Positions 52,242-61,592 of a DNA stretch of 64,000 nucleotides are shown piece by piece (position 1 is the first letter of the stretch; the number at the start of each line of letters is the position of its first letter). The DNA is from Rhizobium sp. GN54 (GTDB lineage: Bacteria > Pseudomonadota > Alphaproteobacteria > Rhizobiales > Rhizobiaceae): assembly GCF_021026345.1 (NCBI RefSeq), contig NZ_JAJNCZ010000004.1:248001-312000 (forward strand). The letters run 5' to 3'. The position numbers and the translations under genes are program-made. The notes beneath the pieces were generated by a model. That model saw only the letters and a program-made list of their open reading frames with translations, ran no database searches and had not been told where the DNA came from.

Positions 52242-54653
52242 TCAGCTCAGATAGGTCTCGCCGAGAATGTCGGAGAGCTTTTCCAGTTCGGTCTCGAAGT
52301 GCCGGTAGGCCTCCGGCGTCATCCCCTCCGGCGTCATCACCGCAAGGCCGGCATGCAGCCGCATCGCCTCGCGGTAGAAAGGCGACATCTGGCCGTTCGA
52401 ATAGGCGTTCGGCAGTTGCTCGATCTCGGTCTTGATTTCGTTCAACTGGTAGAGCACCGAGCGCGGATTGAGCGGGTCGAGCGCCAGGAGGTCGGTGACG
52501 GTCAGCCTGGCGGTCGCGACGTTGTAGCGGCGGCGATGGGTCATCACGCTGTCGCCGATCTCCAGCAGCATGTCGAGCGCGCCGTCGGGCGCGTCCTCGC
52601 CGGAGAGATGGCGCAAAAGCCGCGTCATGTGCAGGCCGCGCTCCAGGTAGCGGCCGATCGACAGGAAGCGCCAGCCGGTGAAGCGGTACATGTTCTCGTG
52701 AACGAGGCCGGCGAAGCCCGCGAGCTTGCGCAGGAGCACGGTCATGGCGCGGGTGGCGTCGTCTCCGGGCTGGATCGAATCGTGGAAGCGGCGCGCGGTC
52801 TTGGCGAGGTCCGCCAGCGCCAGCCAGCCGTCCGGGGAGAAACGGTCGCGGATGTTGCTGGCGGAGAAGACGGCGCTGTCGATGCTGGCGAGCAGGCTGG
52901 TGGGCACCGGCTCGGCGGTGTCGATGTCGAGTTGCTTCAGGTAGTCGGAGACGTCTTTCAGGAGCGGCTGGTCCGGGTCGGCATATTCGGCGAAGCGGCC
53001 GTGCCAGGCGCGCAGGATGCGCAGCGCCCCTTCGGCCCGCTCGATATAGCGGCCGAGCCAGAAGAGGTTGTCGGCGGCCCGGCTCGGCAGGCTGCCGGGC
53101 AGGTTGCGGGCGAAGCTCTCGTCGGCGGGCAGAAGCGAGGTGCGGTCGACCGGCCGGTCGCTGACGATCCAGACGTCGGCGGCGGAGCCGCCCTCCTGCA
53201 TGGTGATCGCCGAAACGTCGCTGCCGGAAGAGATGCGGGCGAAGCCGCCGGGCATGATCTGCCAGCCGTCCCGGGTGCGGGCGGCGAAGACGCGCAGGCT
53301 CATCGGCCGCGGCACGAGCCTGCCGTCGACATAGGCCGGCGTCGTCGACAGCGTGACGGCCTCCTGGCCGACGAGGCGGGCGCCGTCCCCCGCGAGCCAG
53401 TCGGCGACCGGCAGGGTCGCGTTCTTGCACAGGGTCGAGCCGAGCACGGAGCGGCCGTTGTCGTCGAAGAAGGGCCGCGTCGAATAGGCCGGGCCGATCA
53501 CCATGTTCTCGATGTTGGCGGCGACATGGTCGCGCTCGGCCTGCTGGCCGCACCACCAGGTGGCGATGCTCGGCAGTAGCAGGTCCTCGCCGGTCAGGTG
53601 CCGGCTGATCGTCGGCATGAAGGCGAGCAGCGCGCGGGTCTCGAGAATGCCGGTGCCCAGCGCGTTGACGATCCGCACGGATCCCGCCCGCAGCGCCTCG
53701 ACGATGCCGGGCGTGCCGAGCTGCGACTGGTGGTTCAGCTCCAGCGGATCGGCGAAACTGGCGTCGAGCCGCCGCCAGAGCACGCTGACGTGCTTCAGGC
53801 CGGCGACGGTGCGCACCATGACGCGCCCGTTGACCACGGTGAGGTCCTCGCCCTCCAGGAGCATGAAGCCGAGATAGCGGGCAATGTAGGCGTGCTCGAA
53901 ATAGGTCTCGTTGGCGGGACCGGGCGAGAGGACGGCAATGCGGTCGTCCTCGAACTGGCGGCCGGCCAGCAGCGCGTCGCGAAAGGCGCCGAAGAAGCCG
54001 GCGAGCCGGTGCACATGGGTTTCGGCGTAGACGTCGGAGAAGGCGCGGGCGGTGGCGACGCGGTTTTCCAACGCGAAGCCCGCGCCGGAGGGGGCCTCGG
54101 TACGATCGGAGAGCACCCACCAGTTTCCGTCCGGCCCGCGGCCGACCTCGAACGAACAGAAATGCAGGAAATGCCCGCCGGCCGGGGGCACGCCCACCAC
54201 GGGGCGGAGGTATTCCGGATTGGTGCCGATCAGTTGCGCTGGCAGGAGACCTTCCGATACCAGCCGGGCGGGGCCGTAGATGTCGGCCGCGATCATCTCC
54301 AGAAGCTCGACGCGCTGGATCAGCCCGCGCGACAGGTTCTCCCACTCGGCCTGATCGATCACGACGGGAATATGGGACAGCGGCCAGGCGCGCTCGCCGC
54401 CGGTGTCCTTGCCGTAGGCGCGGTAGAACACGCCGGCATCGCGGAGATAGCGGTCGGCGCGGGCGAAGCGGTTGGCAAGCTCCGTCTCGTCCATCCGGCC
54501 GAGCGCGGACAGAAGCTTCTGCCACGCCGGACGGATCGAACCGTCGGGCGAGACCATCTCGTCGGCAATGCCCGGCAAGGGCGCATAGGTCATGAGCCCC
54601 TCCAGCAGCGGGTTCCCCGCGATACGCTCCGCTTCGGCCGCCTTCGATGTCAA
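52242..54653 (-). CDS. Fused circularly permuted ATP-grasp and alpha-E domain protein
   Basis: 803 residues. N-terminal half (about 1-470) is the COG2308-type circularly permuted ATP-grasp (YRAYGKDTGGERAWPLSHIP, FCSFEVGRGPDGNWWVLSDR, PGPANETYFEHAYIARYLG, IVNALGTGILETRALLAFMP, IATWWCGQQAERDHV). The C-terminal half (about 500-800) is the helical alpha-E domain (SRAADNLFWLGRYIERAEG, FTGWRFLSIGRYLERGLHM). In many genomes these are two genes; here they are fused. The family is predicted to ligate peptides or amino acids; no substrate is known. Starts 3 bases after the stop of the DUF2126 gene. Confidence 0.9.
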   Translation of the reverse strand: MTSKAAEAERIAGNPLLEGLMTYAPLPGIADEMVSPDGSIRPAWQKLLSALGRMDETELANRFARADRYLRDAGVFYRAYGKDTGGERAWPLSHIPVVIDQAEWENLSRGLIQRVELLEMIAADIYGPARLVSEGLLPAQLIGTNPEYLRPVVGVPPAGGHFLHFCSFEVGRGPDGNWWVLSDRTEAPSGAGFALENRVATARAFSDVYAETHVHRLAGFFGAFRDALLAGRQFEDDRIAVLSPGPANETYFEHAYIARYLGFMLLEGEDLTVVNGRVMVRTVAGLKHVSVLWRRLDASFADPLELNHQSQLGTPGIVEALRAGSVRIVNALGTGILETRALLAFMPTISRHLTGEDLLLPSIATWWCGQQAERDHVAANIENMVIGPAYSTRPFFDDNGRSVLGSTLCKNATLPVADWLAGDGARLVGQEAVTLSTTPAYVDGRLVPRPMSLRVFAARTRDGWQIMPGGFARISSGSDVSAITMQEGGSAADVWIVSDRPVDRTSLLPADESFARNLPGSLPSRAADNLFWLGRYIERAEGALRILRAWHGRFAEYADPDQPLLKDVSDYLKQLDIDTAEPVPTSLLASIDSAVFSASNIRDRFSPDGWLALADLAKTARRFHDSIQPGDDATRAMTVLLRKLAGFAGLVHENMYRFTGWRFLSIGRYLERGLHMTRLLRHLSGEDAPDGALDMLLEIGDSVMTHRRRYNVATARLTVTDLLALDPLNPRSVLYQLNEIKTEIEQLPNAYSNGQMSPFYREAMRLHAGLAVMTPEGMTPEAYRHFETELEKLSDILGETYLS

Positions 54654-54656
54654 GTC

Positions 54657-57600
54657 CTACACTCCTGGCGGGCGCCGAAGATCGAGCGTCAGCGGGAATT
54701 CCCGCGCGATCGTCTCCTCGTGCACCCCGTAGCTGCCCGGGTTGTGTCCCCAGGGTTCGAAGCGGGCCAGCCGTCTGGCTTCCGCCTCGTTTCCGTTCAC
54801 AGGGAAGGTGTCATAGTTTCGTCCGCCGGGATGGGCAACGTGGTAAATGCAACCGCCCACCGCTCGGCGCGACCATGTATCATAAATGTCGAAGGTCAGC
54901 GGCGTGTTGACGGGCAGGGCCGGGTGCAGGCCGGAGGAGGGCTGCCACGCCTTGTAGCGGACGCCCGCGACGGCGACGCCGCTTTCCCCGGTTGCTTTAA
55001 GCGGCAGGCGCCTGCGGTTGCAGGTGACGACATAGCGCTCCGGGTTCGCGGTCTGCAGCTTCACCTGCAGCCGCTCCACCGAGCTGTCGACGTAGCGAAC
55101 GGTGCCGCCGATCGCGCCCTGCTCGCCCATCACGTGCCAGGGCTCGAGCGCCTGGCGCAGTTCCAGCCTCGCGCCCTCGTACTCGACCTCGCCGCAGAAG
55201 GGGAAGCGGAATTCCAGCTGCGCCTCGAACCACTCCGGACGCATGTCGAAGCCGTTTTCGCGCAGATCCGCCAGCACTTCGAGGAAATCCTGCCAGACAT
55301 GGGTCGGCAGCATGAAGCGGTCGTGCAGCGTCGTGCCCCAGCGCACGAAGGAGCCTGCGGCGGGCTTCAGCCAGAAGCGCGCGATCAGGGCGCGGATCAG
55401 GAGCTGCTGGGCGAGGCTCATGCGCGCATTCGGCGGCATTTCGAAGCCGCGGAACTCGACGAGGCCGAGCCGGCCGGTCGGGCCGTCGGGCGAGAACAGC
55501 TTGTCGATGCAGATCTCGGAGCGGTGGGTGTTGCCGGTGACGTCGACGAGCAGGTTGCGGAACAGCCGGTCGACCAGCCAGGGCAGCGGCGGCGTGCCCT
55601 CGCCGGGAGCCGGCACCTGCGACAGCGCGATCTCGAGTTCGTAGAGGCCGTCGTGGCGGGCCTCGTCGATGCGCGGCGCCTGGCTCGTCGGGCCGATGAA
55701 GAGGCCGGAGAAGAGGTAGGAGAGCGAGGGGTGGCGCTGCCAGTGCAGCACCAGGCTCTTCAAGAGGTCCGGCCGGCGCAGGAAGGGGCTGTCGTTCGGA
55801 TTCTTGCCGCCGACGACCACGTGGTTGCCGCCGCCGGTGCCCGTGTGGCGGCCGTCGATCATGAACTTGTCGGCGCCGAGCCGGCTCTCGCGCGCCTCCT
55901 CGTAGACGGCAGTGGTGATGTCGACGCAATCCCCCCAACTGTAGGCGGGATGGATGTTGACCTCGACGACGCCCGGATCGGGGGCGACCCGGATCACGTT
56001 CAGCCGCTCGTCGTGCGGCGGTGCGTAGCCCTCGATATGCACGGGAAGGCCGAGGGCGCTCGCCGCGCGCTCGGCGGTGGCGATCAGTTCGAGATATTCC
56101 TCGACGCCTTCGGTCGGCGGCATGAAGACGCACAGGCGGCCGTCGCGCGCTTCGACGCTGATCGCCGTTCGCACTTTGCCGACGATGTCGGAGACGACCT
56201 GTTCGACCTGCTCCTGCTGGCCCTCCGCGGCGTGGAAGTCCATCGCGATCTGGCGGTGCGGCGCGGCAAATTCCGGCAGTTCGCCGCGCTCGACCGTGGG
56301 GTCGACGGGATTGATGTAGGGATAGGACGAGGGGGACAGCCACGGCAGCGAGCCGAGCGGCAGGCGGTAGCCGACCGGGCTGTCGCCGGGGACGAGGAAC
56401 AGGCGACCGCGGCGGGTCTGCCACTTCTCGCTGATCCATCGCTGGCCGGCGGCGCGCGCGTTCCACGCCTGCACCGGCAGCACGTAGCCGCTCGGCTTCG
56501 TCAGGCCGCGCTCGAAGACGCGGGCGATGCGGCTGCGCGCTTCCGGATCCTCCAGCCTGGAATTCGACGGATCGACGTTGTCGGGAAGGTTCGCCTCCTT
56601 CAGGAGCCATTCTCCCGGGTCCTCGAAGGCCGGCAGGACCATGTCCGTCTCGATGCCGAGTTCTGCCGCGATCGTCGTCAGCAGGCGTTCGGCGTCGTCG
56701 CCGGAGACGGGATGGTCGGCGCCTTCCTCGGCGATCAGGCCGGGATCGGACCAGATCGGCCTGCCGTCGCGGCGCCAGTAGAGCGAGAAGGTCCAGCGCG
56801 GCAGGCTCTCGCCGGGGTACCATTTGCCCTGGCCATAATGCAGGAAGCCGCCGGGTGCGAAGCGTTCGCGCAGGCGGCGGATCAGGGTGTCGGCCTTCTC
56901 GCGTTTCGTCGGGCCGACGGCGCCGGTGTTCCATTCCTCCGATTCGAAGTCGTCGATCGAGACGAAGGTCGGCTCGCCGCCCATCGTCAGCCGCACGTCG
57001 TTCTGCGTCAGCACCCGGTCGACATCCTGTCCGAGCGCGTTCAGCGCCTCCCAGGATTCGTCGGAGAAGGGCTTGGTGATTCGCGGGTGCTCGGCGACGC
57101 GGGTGACCTTCATGTCGAAGTCGAAGCTGGTATTCGCCTCGCCGAAATAGCCGCCGGTGATCGGCGCGGCATTGCGGAAGTGCGGCGTCGCGGCCAGCGG
57201 GATATGGCTTTCGCCGGTCAGGAGGCCGGAGGTCGGGTCGAGGCCGATCCAGCCGGCGCCGGGCAGGTAGACCTCGCACCAGGCGTGCAGGTCGGTGAAG
57301 TCGTGGTCGGTGCCGGAGGGACCGTCCAGCGCCTTCAGGTCGGGCGTCAGTTGGATCAGGTAGCCGGAGACGAAGCGCGCGGCAAAGCCGAGATTGCGCA
57401 GGATCTGCACCAGCAGCCAGCTGGAATCGCGGCACGAGCCGCGTGCGGTCAACAGCGTCTCCTCCGGCGTCTGCACGCCGGGTTCCATGCGGATGACGTA
57501 GCCTATCTGCTGTTGCAGGTGCGCGTTGAGGCCGACGACCATGTCGACGGTGCGCTGGCGGGTGCGGTCGACAGTGTCGAGAAAGGCCGAAAGCGCGGGC

Positions 57601-57971
57601 GTCAACGGTTCCGGATCGCGGTAGATGCGCAGGTCTTCGCGCAGGTCTTCCGGATAGTCGAAAGGCCAGTGCTCCGCCTGTTCCTCGACGAAGAAGTCGA
57701 ACGGATTGTAGACCGTCATGTCGGCGACGAGGTCGACCTCGATCTTGAACTCGCTCACCGGGTCGGGGAAGACGTAGCGGGCGAGATAGTTGCCGTACGG
57801 GTCCTGCTGCAGGTTGACGAAGTGGGCCGACGGCGAGACCCGCAGCGTGTGGCTGATGACCTTGGTCTTGGAATGCGCGGCGGGCTTCAGGCGGATGATC
57901 TGCGGCCCGAGGCGGACCGGATTGTCGTACCTGTAGTGGGTCAGGTGGTAGATACTGGCCTTGATCGACAT
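54657..57971 (-). CDS. Transglutaminase core plus DUF2126 protein, first gene of the ATP-grasp/alpha-E cluster
   Basis: 1104 residues. N-terminal transglutaminase-associated domain ([20 protein letters not shown]), then core with catalytic Cys in [20 protein letters not shown], His in [17 protein letters not shown], and Asp in [12 protein letters not shown]. The remaining ~750 residues are DUF2126 ([67 protein letters not shown]). It leads the three-gene run; a hairpin stands just upstream of the ATG at 57971. Predicted to work with the ATP-grasp/alpha-E partner on peptide bonds. Confidence 0.9.
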   Translation of the reverse strand: MSIKASIYHLTHYRYDNPVRLGPQIIRLKPAAHSKTKVISHTLRVSPSAHFVNLQQDPYGNYLARYVFPDPVSEFKIEVDLVADMTVYNPFDFFVEEQAEHWPFDYPEDLREDLRIYRDPEPLTPALSAFLDTVDRTRQRTVDMVVGLNAHLQQQIGYVIRMEPGVQTPEETLLTARGSCRDSSWLLVQILRNLGFAARFVSGYLIQLTPDLKALDGPSGTDHDFTDLHAWCEVYLPGAGWIGLDPTSGLLTGESHIPLAATPHFRNAAPITGGYFGEANTSFDFDMKVTRVAEHPRITKPFSDESWEALNALGQDVDRVLTQNDVRLTMGGEPTFVSIDDFESEEWNTGAVGPTKREKADTLIRRLRERFAPGGFLHYGQGKWYPGESLPRWTFSLYWRRDGRPIWSDPGLIAEEGADHPVSGDDAERLLTTIAAELGIETDMVLPAFEDPGEWLLKEANLPDNVDPSNSRLEDPEARSRIARVFERGLTKPSGYVLPVQAWNARAAGQRWISEKWQTRRGRLFLVPGDSPVGYRLPLGSLPWLSPSSYPYINPVDPTVERGELPEFAAPHRQIAMDFHAAEGQQEQVEQVVSDIVGKVRTAISVEARDGRLCVFMPPTEGVEEYLELIATAERAASALGLPVHIEGYAPPHDERLNVIRVAPDPGVVEVNIHPAYSWGDCVDITTAVYEEARESRLGADKFMIDGRHTGTGGGNHVVVGGKNPNDSPFLRRPDLLKSLVLHWQRHPSLSYLFSGLFIGPTSQAPRIDEARHDGLYELEIALSQVPAPGEGTPPLPWLVDRLFRNLLVDVTGNTHRSEICIDKLFSPDGPTGRLGLVEFRGFEMPPNARMSLAQQLLIRALIARFWLKPAAGSFVRWGTTLHDRFMLPTHVWQDFLEVLADLRENGFDMRPEWFEAQLEFRFPFCGEVEYEGARLELRQALEPWHVMGEQGAIGGTVRYVDSSVERLQVKLQTANPERYVVTCNRRRLPLKATGESGVAVAGVRYKAWQPSSGLHPALPVNTPLTFDIYDTWSRRAVGGCIYHVAHPGGRNYDTFPVNGNEAEARRLARFEPWGHNPGSYGVHEETIAREFPLTLDLRRPPGV

Positions 57972-57981
57972 AGGCTCGCTT

Positions 57982-58018
57982 TTCCCCTCGTGACGGTCTT
58001 TGCCGTCATCGAGGGGAA
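57982..58018 (-). promoter_or_regulatory. Long hairpin over the leader of the DUF2126 gene
   Basis: Nine-bp arm TTCCCCTCG/CGAGGGGAA plus six more pairs (TGACGG/CCGTCA) with a single bulged base, 10 bases before the ATG at 57971. On the coding strand one arm carries GAGGGG, which could serve as ribosome site, so the stem may hide it. It could also end the upstream aldo-keto reductase transcript, though the bases after it on that strand are AAAAG, not T. Confidence 0.55.
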
Positions 58019-58092
58019 GTTTGTGCAATGCGAAGGCGGATTGCAAGCGGCAATGGCCGCAGCGCCTACGTCATTCTGCGCAAGGCCCGGGC

Positions 58093-59127
58093 TTAGCGGA
58101 TCGGCGGGTTGAGCCGGGCAAATCCGTCCTGGCGATAGTAGGGGAAGTAAGGGTAGGGGGCGGGCGCGCTGCTCGCCGCGGAAAGCCGCCCGATCTGGTC
58201 GTCCGAAAGCGACCAGCCGACGGCGCCGAGGTTCTGGCGAAGCTGCTCCTCGTTGCGCGCGCCGATGATGACGCTGGAGACGGTCGGCCGCGCCAGCAGC
58301 CAGGCGATCGCAACCTGCGGCACGGTCTTTCCGGTTTCCTCGGCTATGGCATCCAGCACGTCGACGATGTCGTAGAGACGGGCCTCGTCGACCGGCGGGC
58401 CGAAATCCGCTGTCGCATGCAGCCGGCTTTCAGCCGGCAGCGGGGCGCCGCGCCGGATCTTGCCGGTCAGCCGCCCCCATCCGAGCGGACTCCAGACGAG
58501 CGCGCCGACGCCCTGGTCGCGGGCAAGCGGCATCAATTCCCACTCGTAATCGCGGCCGACCAGCGAATAATAGACCTGGTGGGCGACGTAGCGTGGATAG
58601 CCGTGCTTGTCGGCTGCCGCCAGCGCCTTCATCAGTTGCCAGCCGGCAAAATTGGAGACGCCGACATAGCGCAGCTTGCCGGCATCGACGAGGCTGGAAA
58701 GGGTCGCCACAACCTCTTCGACGGGCGTGCCGGCATCGAAGGCATGCAACTGCAGGAGGTCGATGTAGTCGGTGCCGAGCCGTCTCAGCGCCGCATCGAC
58801 GGCCCGGATGATCCGCGAACGCGACGTTCCGGCATCGTTCGGCCCGTTACCCGTTGGCAGGCCCATCTTGGTGGAGATCAGGGCCTCGTGCCGGCGCCCC
58901 TTCAGGGCGGCTCCCAGCACGGTTTCGGAAGCGCCGTTAGAATAGACGTCGGCCGTGTCGAACAGATTGACGCCTGCCTCCAGGCAGATGTCCACCAGTC
59001 GACGCGCCTCCGCTTCGTTCGTGTTGCCCCAGGCGCCGAACAGCGGACCCTCGCCGCCGAAGGTGCCGGTTCCGAAGCTCAAGGCCGGCACCATCAGGCC
59101 GGATGTCCCCAATCGTCTGTATTCCAT
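58093..59127 (-). CDS. Aldo/keto reductase
   Basis: 344 residues from the ATG at 59127, with AGGAGATGGACT before it. The TIM-barrel catalytic tetrad is visible: Asp and Tyr in LFDTADVYSNGASE, Lys in ALISTKMGLPTGN, His in DYIDLLQLHAFDAG. The NADPH site (SSVIIGARNEEQLRQNLGAV) follows. Substrate unknown; such enzymes reduce small aldehydes or sugars. Same strand as the cluster downstream, with a 121-base gap. Confidence 0.92.
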   Translation of the reverse strand: MEYRRLGTSGLMVPALSFGTGTFGGEGPLFGAWGNTNEAEARRLVDICLEAGVNLFDTADVYSNGASETVLGAALKGRRHEALISTKMGLPTGNGPNDAGTSRSRIIRAVDAALRRLGTDYIDLLQLHAFDAGTPVEEVVATLSSLVDAGKLRYVGVSNFAGWQLMKALAAADKHGYPRYVAHQVYYSLVGRDYEWELMPLARDQGVGALVWSPLGWGRLTGKIRRGAPLPAESRLHATADFGPPVDEARLYDIVDVLDAIAEETGKTVPQVAIAWLLARPTVSSVIIGARNEEQLRQNLGAVGWSLSDDQIGRLSAASSAPAPYPYFPYYRQDGFARLNPPIR

Positions 59128-59281
59128 AGTCCATCTCCTGTCGTTGCGGCGCAGGACGCCGTTGGCCAGCAAGATGGACGCGAATATTTCCTGCCACTAG
59201 CCGACAGGCGGGAACAGTATCTGTGATTTGAATTCACGGATCGGCCGCGGGCGACAATCGCATCGACATTTCCGGTGTGGC

Positions 59282-59303
59282 CCCGGCGCGGGGATGCGCC
59301 GGG
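59282..59303 (-). terminator. Hairpin downstream of the VOC protein gene
   Basis: Perfect 8-bp arms CCCGGCGC and GCGCCGGG around GGGGAT, 30 bases past the VOC gene stop. No T run, so factor-dependent at best. Confidence 0.45.
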
Positions 59304-59333
59304 AAGCCGTCCAGTCGGACCGGGATCGGTCTG

Positions 59334-60098
59334 TCACCGCGAGCCGACGAGGGCGAAATGGGCGCCGGTCGGGTCGATGCCCTGGATGATCCAGGCGCCG
59401 CCGGGCACTTCCATCGGCCCCATCACCACCTTGCCGCCGGCCGCATCGACGCGCCCGATGGCCTCGTCGATGTTGCCGACGACGAAGTAGAAACCCCAAT
59501 GCGGCGGGGCCGGCAGGTCGACCGGCTTCGTCATCATGCCGCCCGCCGTCTGGCCGCGGATCTTGAAGAGCTGGTAGGTTCCCATCTCGCCCATGTCGAG
59601 GGCCTCGTCCTTTTCCCAGCCGAACATGGACGAATAGAAATTCCAGGCGCCGTCGAGATCGCCGGCCATCAGTTCGTGCCAGCCGACATTGCCGGGCGCC
59701 ATCTGGTCGCCGGCCGGCTGACCTTCGTCATTGGCGCTGAACAGGCAGAAGGCGGCGCCGTGCGGGTCGCCGACGACGGCGAAGCGGCCGATGCCGGGAA
59801 TGTCGTCCGGCTGGCGATAGACCTTTCCGCCCTTTGCCATGATTTCCCTGGCGGTCGCATCGACGTCGTCGGCGCAGATGTAACCGATCCAGGCCGGCGG
59901 CATGCCCTCGGCCTCTTCCGGCGTCTGCATCAGGCCGGCGATCATGCGATCCCCGGCCGAAAAGGTCGTGTATTTCATGCCCGGAATGCTGGTGTCCTTG
60001 GTCGTCCAGCCGACGACGGAATTGTAGAAGGCCTCGGCCGCGTCGGTATCGCCTGTCATCAGCTCGTACCAGACGAACTTTCCTTGGTTGCTGGACAT
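59334..60098 (-). CDS. VOC family (glyoxalase/bleomycin resistance) protein, two domains
   Basis: 254 residues from the ATG at 60098, behind GGAGGAACCC. Two VOC units in tandem: FVWYELMTGDTDAAEAFYNS and VGWHELMAGDLDGAWNFYSS begin them, and RFAVVGDPHGAAFCLFSAND and WIIQGIDPTGAHFALVGS close them. Such proteins bind a metal at conserved His/Glu positions or act as binding proteins; the family is too broad to name a substrate. The DUF899 gene lies 104 bases upstream on the same strand. Confidence 0.88.
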   Translation of the reverse strand: MSSNQGKFVWYELMTGDTDAAEAFYNSVVGWTTKDTSIPGMKYTTFSAGDRMIAGLMQTPEEAEGMPPAWIGYICADDVDATAREIMAKGGKVYRQPDDIPGIGRFAVVGDPHGAAFCLFSANDEGQPAGDQMAPGNVGWHELMAGDLDGAWNFYSSMFGWEKDEALDMGEMGTYQLFKIRGQTAGGMMTKPVDLPAPPHWGFYFVVGNIDEAIGRVDAAGGKVVMGPMEVPGGAWIIQGIDPTGAHFALVGSR

Positions 60099-60202
60099 GG
60101 GTTCCTCCAGAGTGGTGCAATCGTTGCGAAGTGGATGAGGTCGGGTGCCGTCGACCGCATCCTGCCACCGGCAGTCTGCAGTCGACATGTGCACTTTTTA
60201 CG

Positions 60203-60937
60203 TCAGCTGCAGCAGGACTGCGCCTTGGGGGTATCCTCGTATTCGTCCTTGCGCTTGACGAAGCTCAGCGTGCCCGTCTCGTTGCGGCCCTTCGGTGCGC
60301 GGTCGAGCGTCATCAGCGTGCCGAGCAGCTCCTCGCCGCCGCGGGAATATTCCGAGTAAGTATGATAGACGGCGCCGTCGTCGTCGCGGAAGAAGGCGCT
60401 CATGCCGGGCAGTTCGTCATGGGCATCCTCGGAGGGCGTGTCGCGGTAGTTGTAGAAGACCTTGCCGCGGGCCAGCTCCTCCTTGGTGAAGGAGACGTGG
60501 TAGTCGAAATTGAAGTCGCTGCCGAAGGACGAGAACCACGGGAATTTCCAGCCCATCCGCTTCTTGTAGGCTTCGATCTTTTCCAGCGGGGCGCGGGAGA
60601 CGCAGACGAAGGTGACGTCGTGGTGGTTCAGATGCGGCAGCATGCCGTCGACATGGTCGGCGACGAACGAGCAGCCGGGGCAGCCTGCCTCCCAGTCGGG
60701 GCCGAACATGAAGTGATAGACCATCAACTGGCTGCGGCCATCGAAGAGATCGGCCAGCGTCTTCCGTCCGGCCGGCGTGTCGAAGGTGTAGGTCTTGTCC
60801 ACCCTGACCCACGGCAGCGCCAGCCGCTCTGCGCGCACCTTGTCGCGTAGGCGCGTCTCCTCCTTCTCCATGGTGAGAAGCGCCTGGCGCGCCTTCAGCC
60901 ATTCCTCGCGGGACACGATTTCATGATGCTGTCTCAT
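60203..60937 (-). CDS. DUF899 family thioredoxin-like protein
   Basis: 244 residues from the ATG at 60937, after AGGAGTTACGAGC. A thioredoxin-like fold with GRSQLMVYHFMFGPDWEAGC leading into a CxxC site (AGCPGCSFVADHVDGMLPHL). Other blocks: MGWKFPWFSSFGSDFNFDYH and YHTYSEYSRGGEELLGTLM, both typical of DUF899. It ends in SCCS. Often found near ArsR- or VOC-type genes, and a VOC gene is directly downstream here. Substrate not known. A 14-bp palindrome lies 40 bases before the start. Confidence 0.88.
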   Translation of the reverse strand: MRQHHEIVSREEWLKARQALLTMEKEETRLRDKVRAERLALPWVRVDKTYTFDTPAGRKTLADLFDGRSQLMVYHFMFGPDWEAGCPGCSFVADHVDGMLPHLNHHDVTFVCVSRAPLEKIEAYKKRMGWKFPWFSSFGSDFNFDYHVSFTKEELARGKVFYNYRDTPSEDAHDELPGMSAFFRDDDGAVYHTYSEYSRGGEELLGTLMTLDRAPKGRNETGTLSFVKRKDEYEDTPKAQSCCS

Positions 60938-60976
60938 GCTCGTAACTCCTCTTTCACGGAACAGTTCGACTGGTTG

Positions 60977-60990
60977 CGTTGATATCAACG
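60977..60990. promoter_or_regulatory. Perfect 14-bp palindrome upstream of the DUF899 gene
   Basis: CGTTGATATCAACG, an exact palindrome 40 bases before the DUF899 start, in the divergent spacer with the LprI-like gene. Such sites usually bind a dimeric repressor (ArsR, TetR or MarR type). No regulator gene lies in the spacer. Confidence 0.55.
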
Positions 60991-61124
60991 TTTACCGTGC
61001 CTGTCAAAGTTGCCGGCGTTCGAGGGCCGGTTACCTCAAGGACGGAGCATGACCGCCCAATCCGACATTCCCTTGTCAAAAAAGGTGCAAGCGATATCTA
61101 ACGCCGCTCACGAGGAGTTCGACC

Positions 61125-61499
61125 ATGGAAATACTGTCTGCCTATCGCCCCACCCGCGGCATTCTCGCCCCGGTTTTCGCGGCTGCCTGCTTCCTGACCA
61201 TGGCTCAGCCGGCCGTTGCGGCCAGCTTCGACTGCGAAAGGAGCGACCTCGCCCCCGACGAGAAGGCGATCTGCGACAACCGGGCGCTGAACGATGCGGA
61301 CGTGCGGATGGTCACGACCTTCGACATCCTGTCGGGCCTCATCGCCATGGGCGCGCGCGGCGAGATGCAGGACCAGCAGACGGCGTGGCTGAAGGAGCGG
61401 CAGGCCTGCGGCGCCGACGTCGCTTGCATCCAGTCCGCCTATGACCGGCGCATGCAGCAACTGGACGAGGCCTACAAGAACATCAGCAGGCCGCTCTGA
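61125..61499 (+). CDS. LprI-like (DUF1311) secreted protein
   Basis: 124 residues with a signal peptide (hydrophobic ILAPVFAAACFLTMAQPAVA, then AASFDCERS). The mature part has paired cysteines (FDCERSDLAPDEKAICDN and RQACGADVACIQSAYDRR), the LprI N-terminal/DUF1311 pattern of lysozyme-inhibitor-like proteins. Periplasmic or secreted. The closing YDRRMQQLDEAYKNI is typical. Real activity against lysozyme is not shown for most members. Confidence 0.85.
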   Translation: MEILSAYRPTRGILAPVFAAACFLTMAQPAVAASFDCERSDLAPDEKAICDNRALNDADVRMVTTFDILSGLIAMGARGEMQDQQTAWLKERQACGADVACIQSAYDRRMQQLDEAYKNISRPL

Positions 61500-61538
61500 C
61501 CGCCATCCTCCCGCGCTGCCGGCCGCCTGGCGGAGACG

Positions 61539-61563
61539 AAAAAGGCTGGCGCAACGGCCAGCC
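61539..61563 (-). terminator. Intrinsic terminator of ilvD
   Basis: On the minus strand GGCTGGC-CGTTGC-GCCAGCC is followed by five T. It lies 30 bases past the ilvD stop. Stem of 7 bp, good match to an intrinsic terminator. Confidence 0.85.
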
Positions 61564-61592
61564 TCTCGTCGTCCCGGATATCGCGTAAAGGC

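Noticed and set aside
53598-58112. Open frame of about 1500 codons opposite the ATP-grasp and DUF2126 genes
   Set aside because: Same shadow effect: codon-biased GC-rich genes leave the antisense third frame open; no domain resemblance and no ribosome site.
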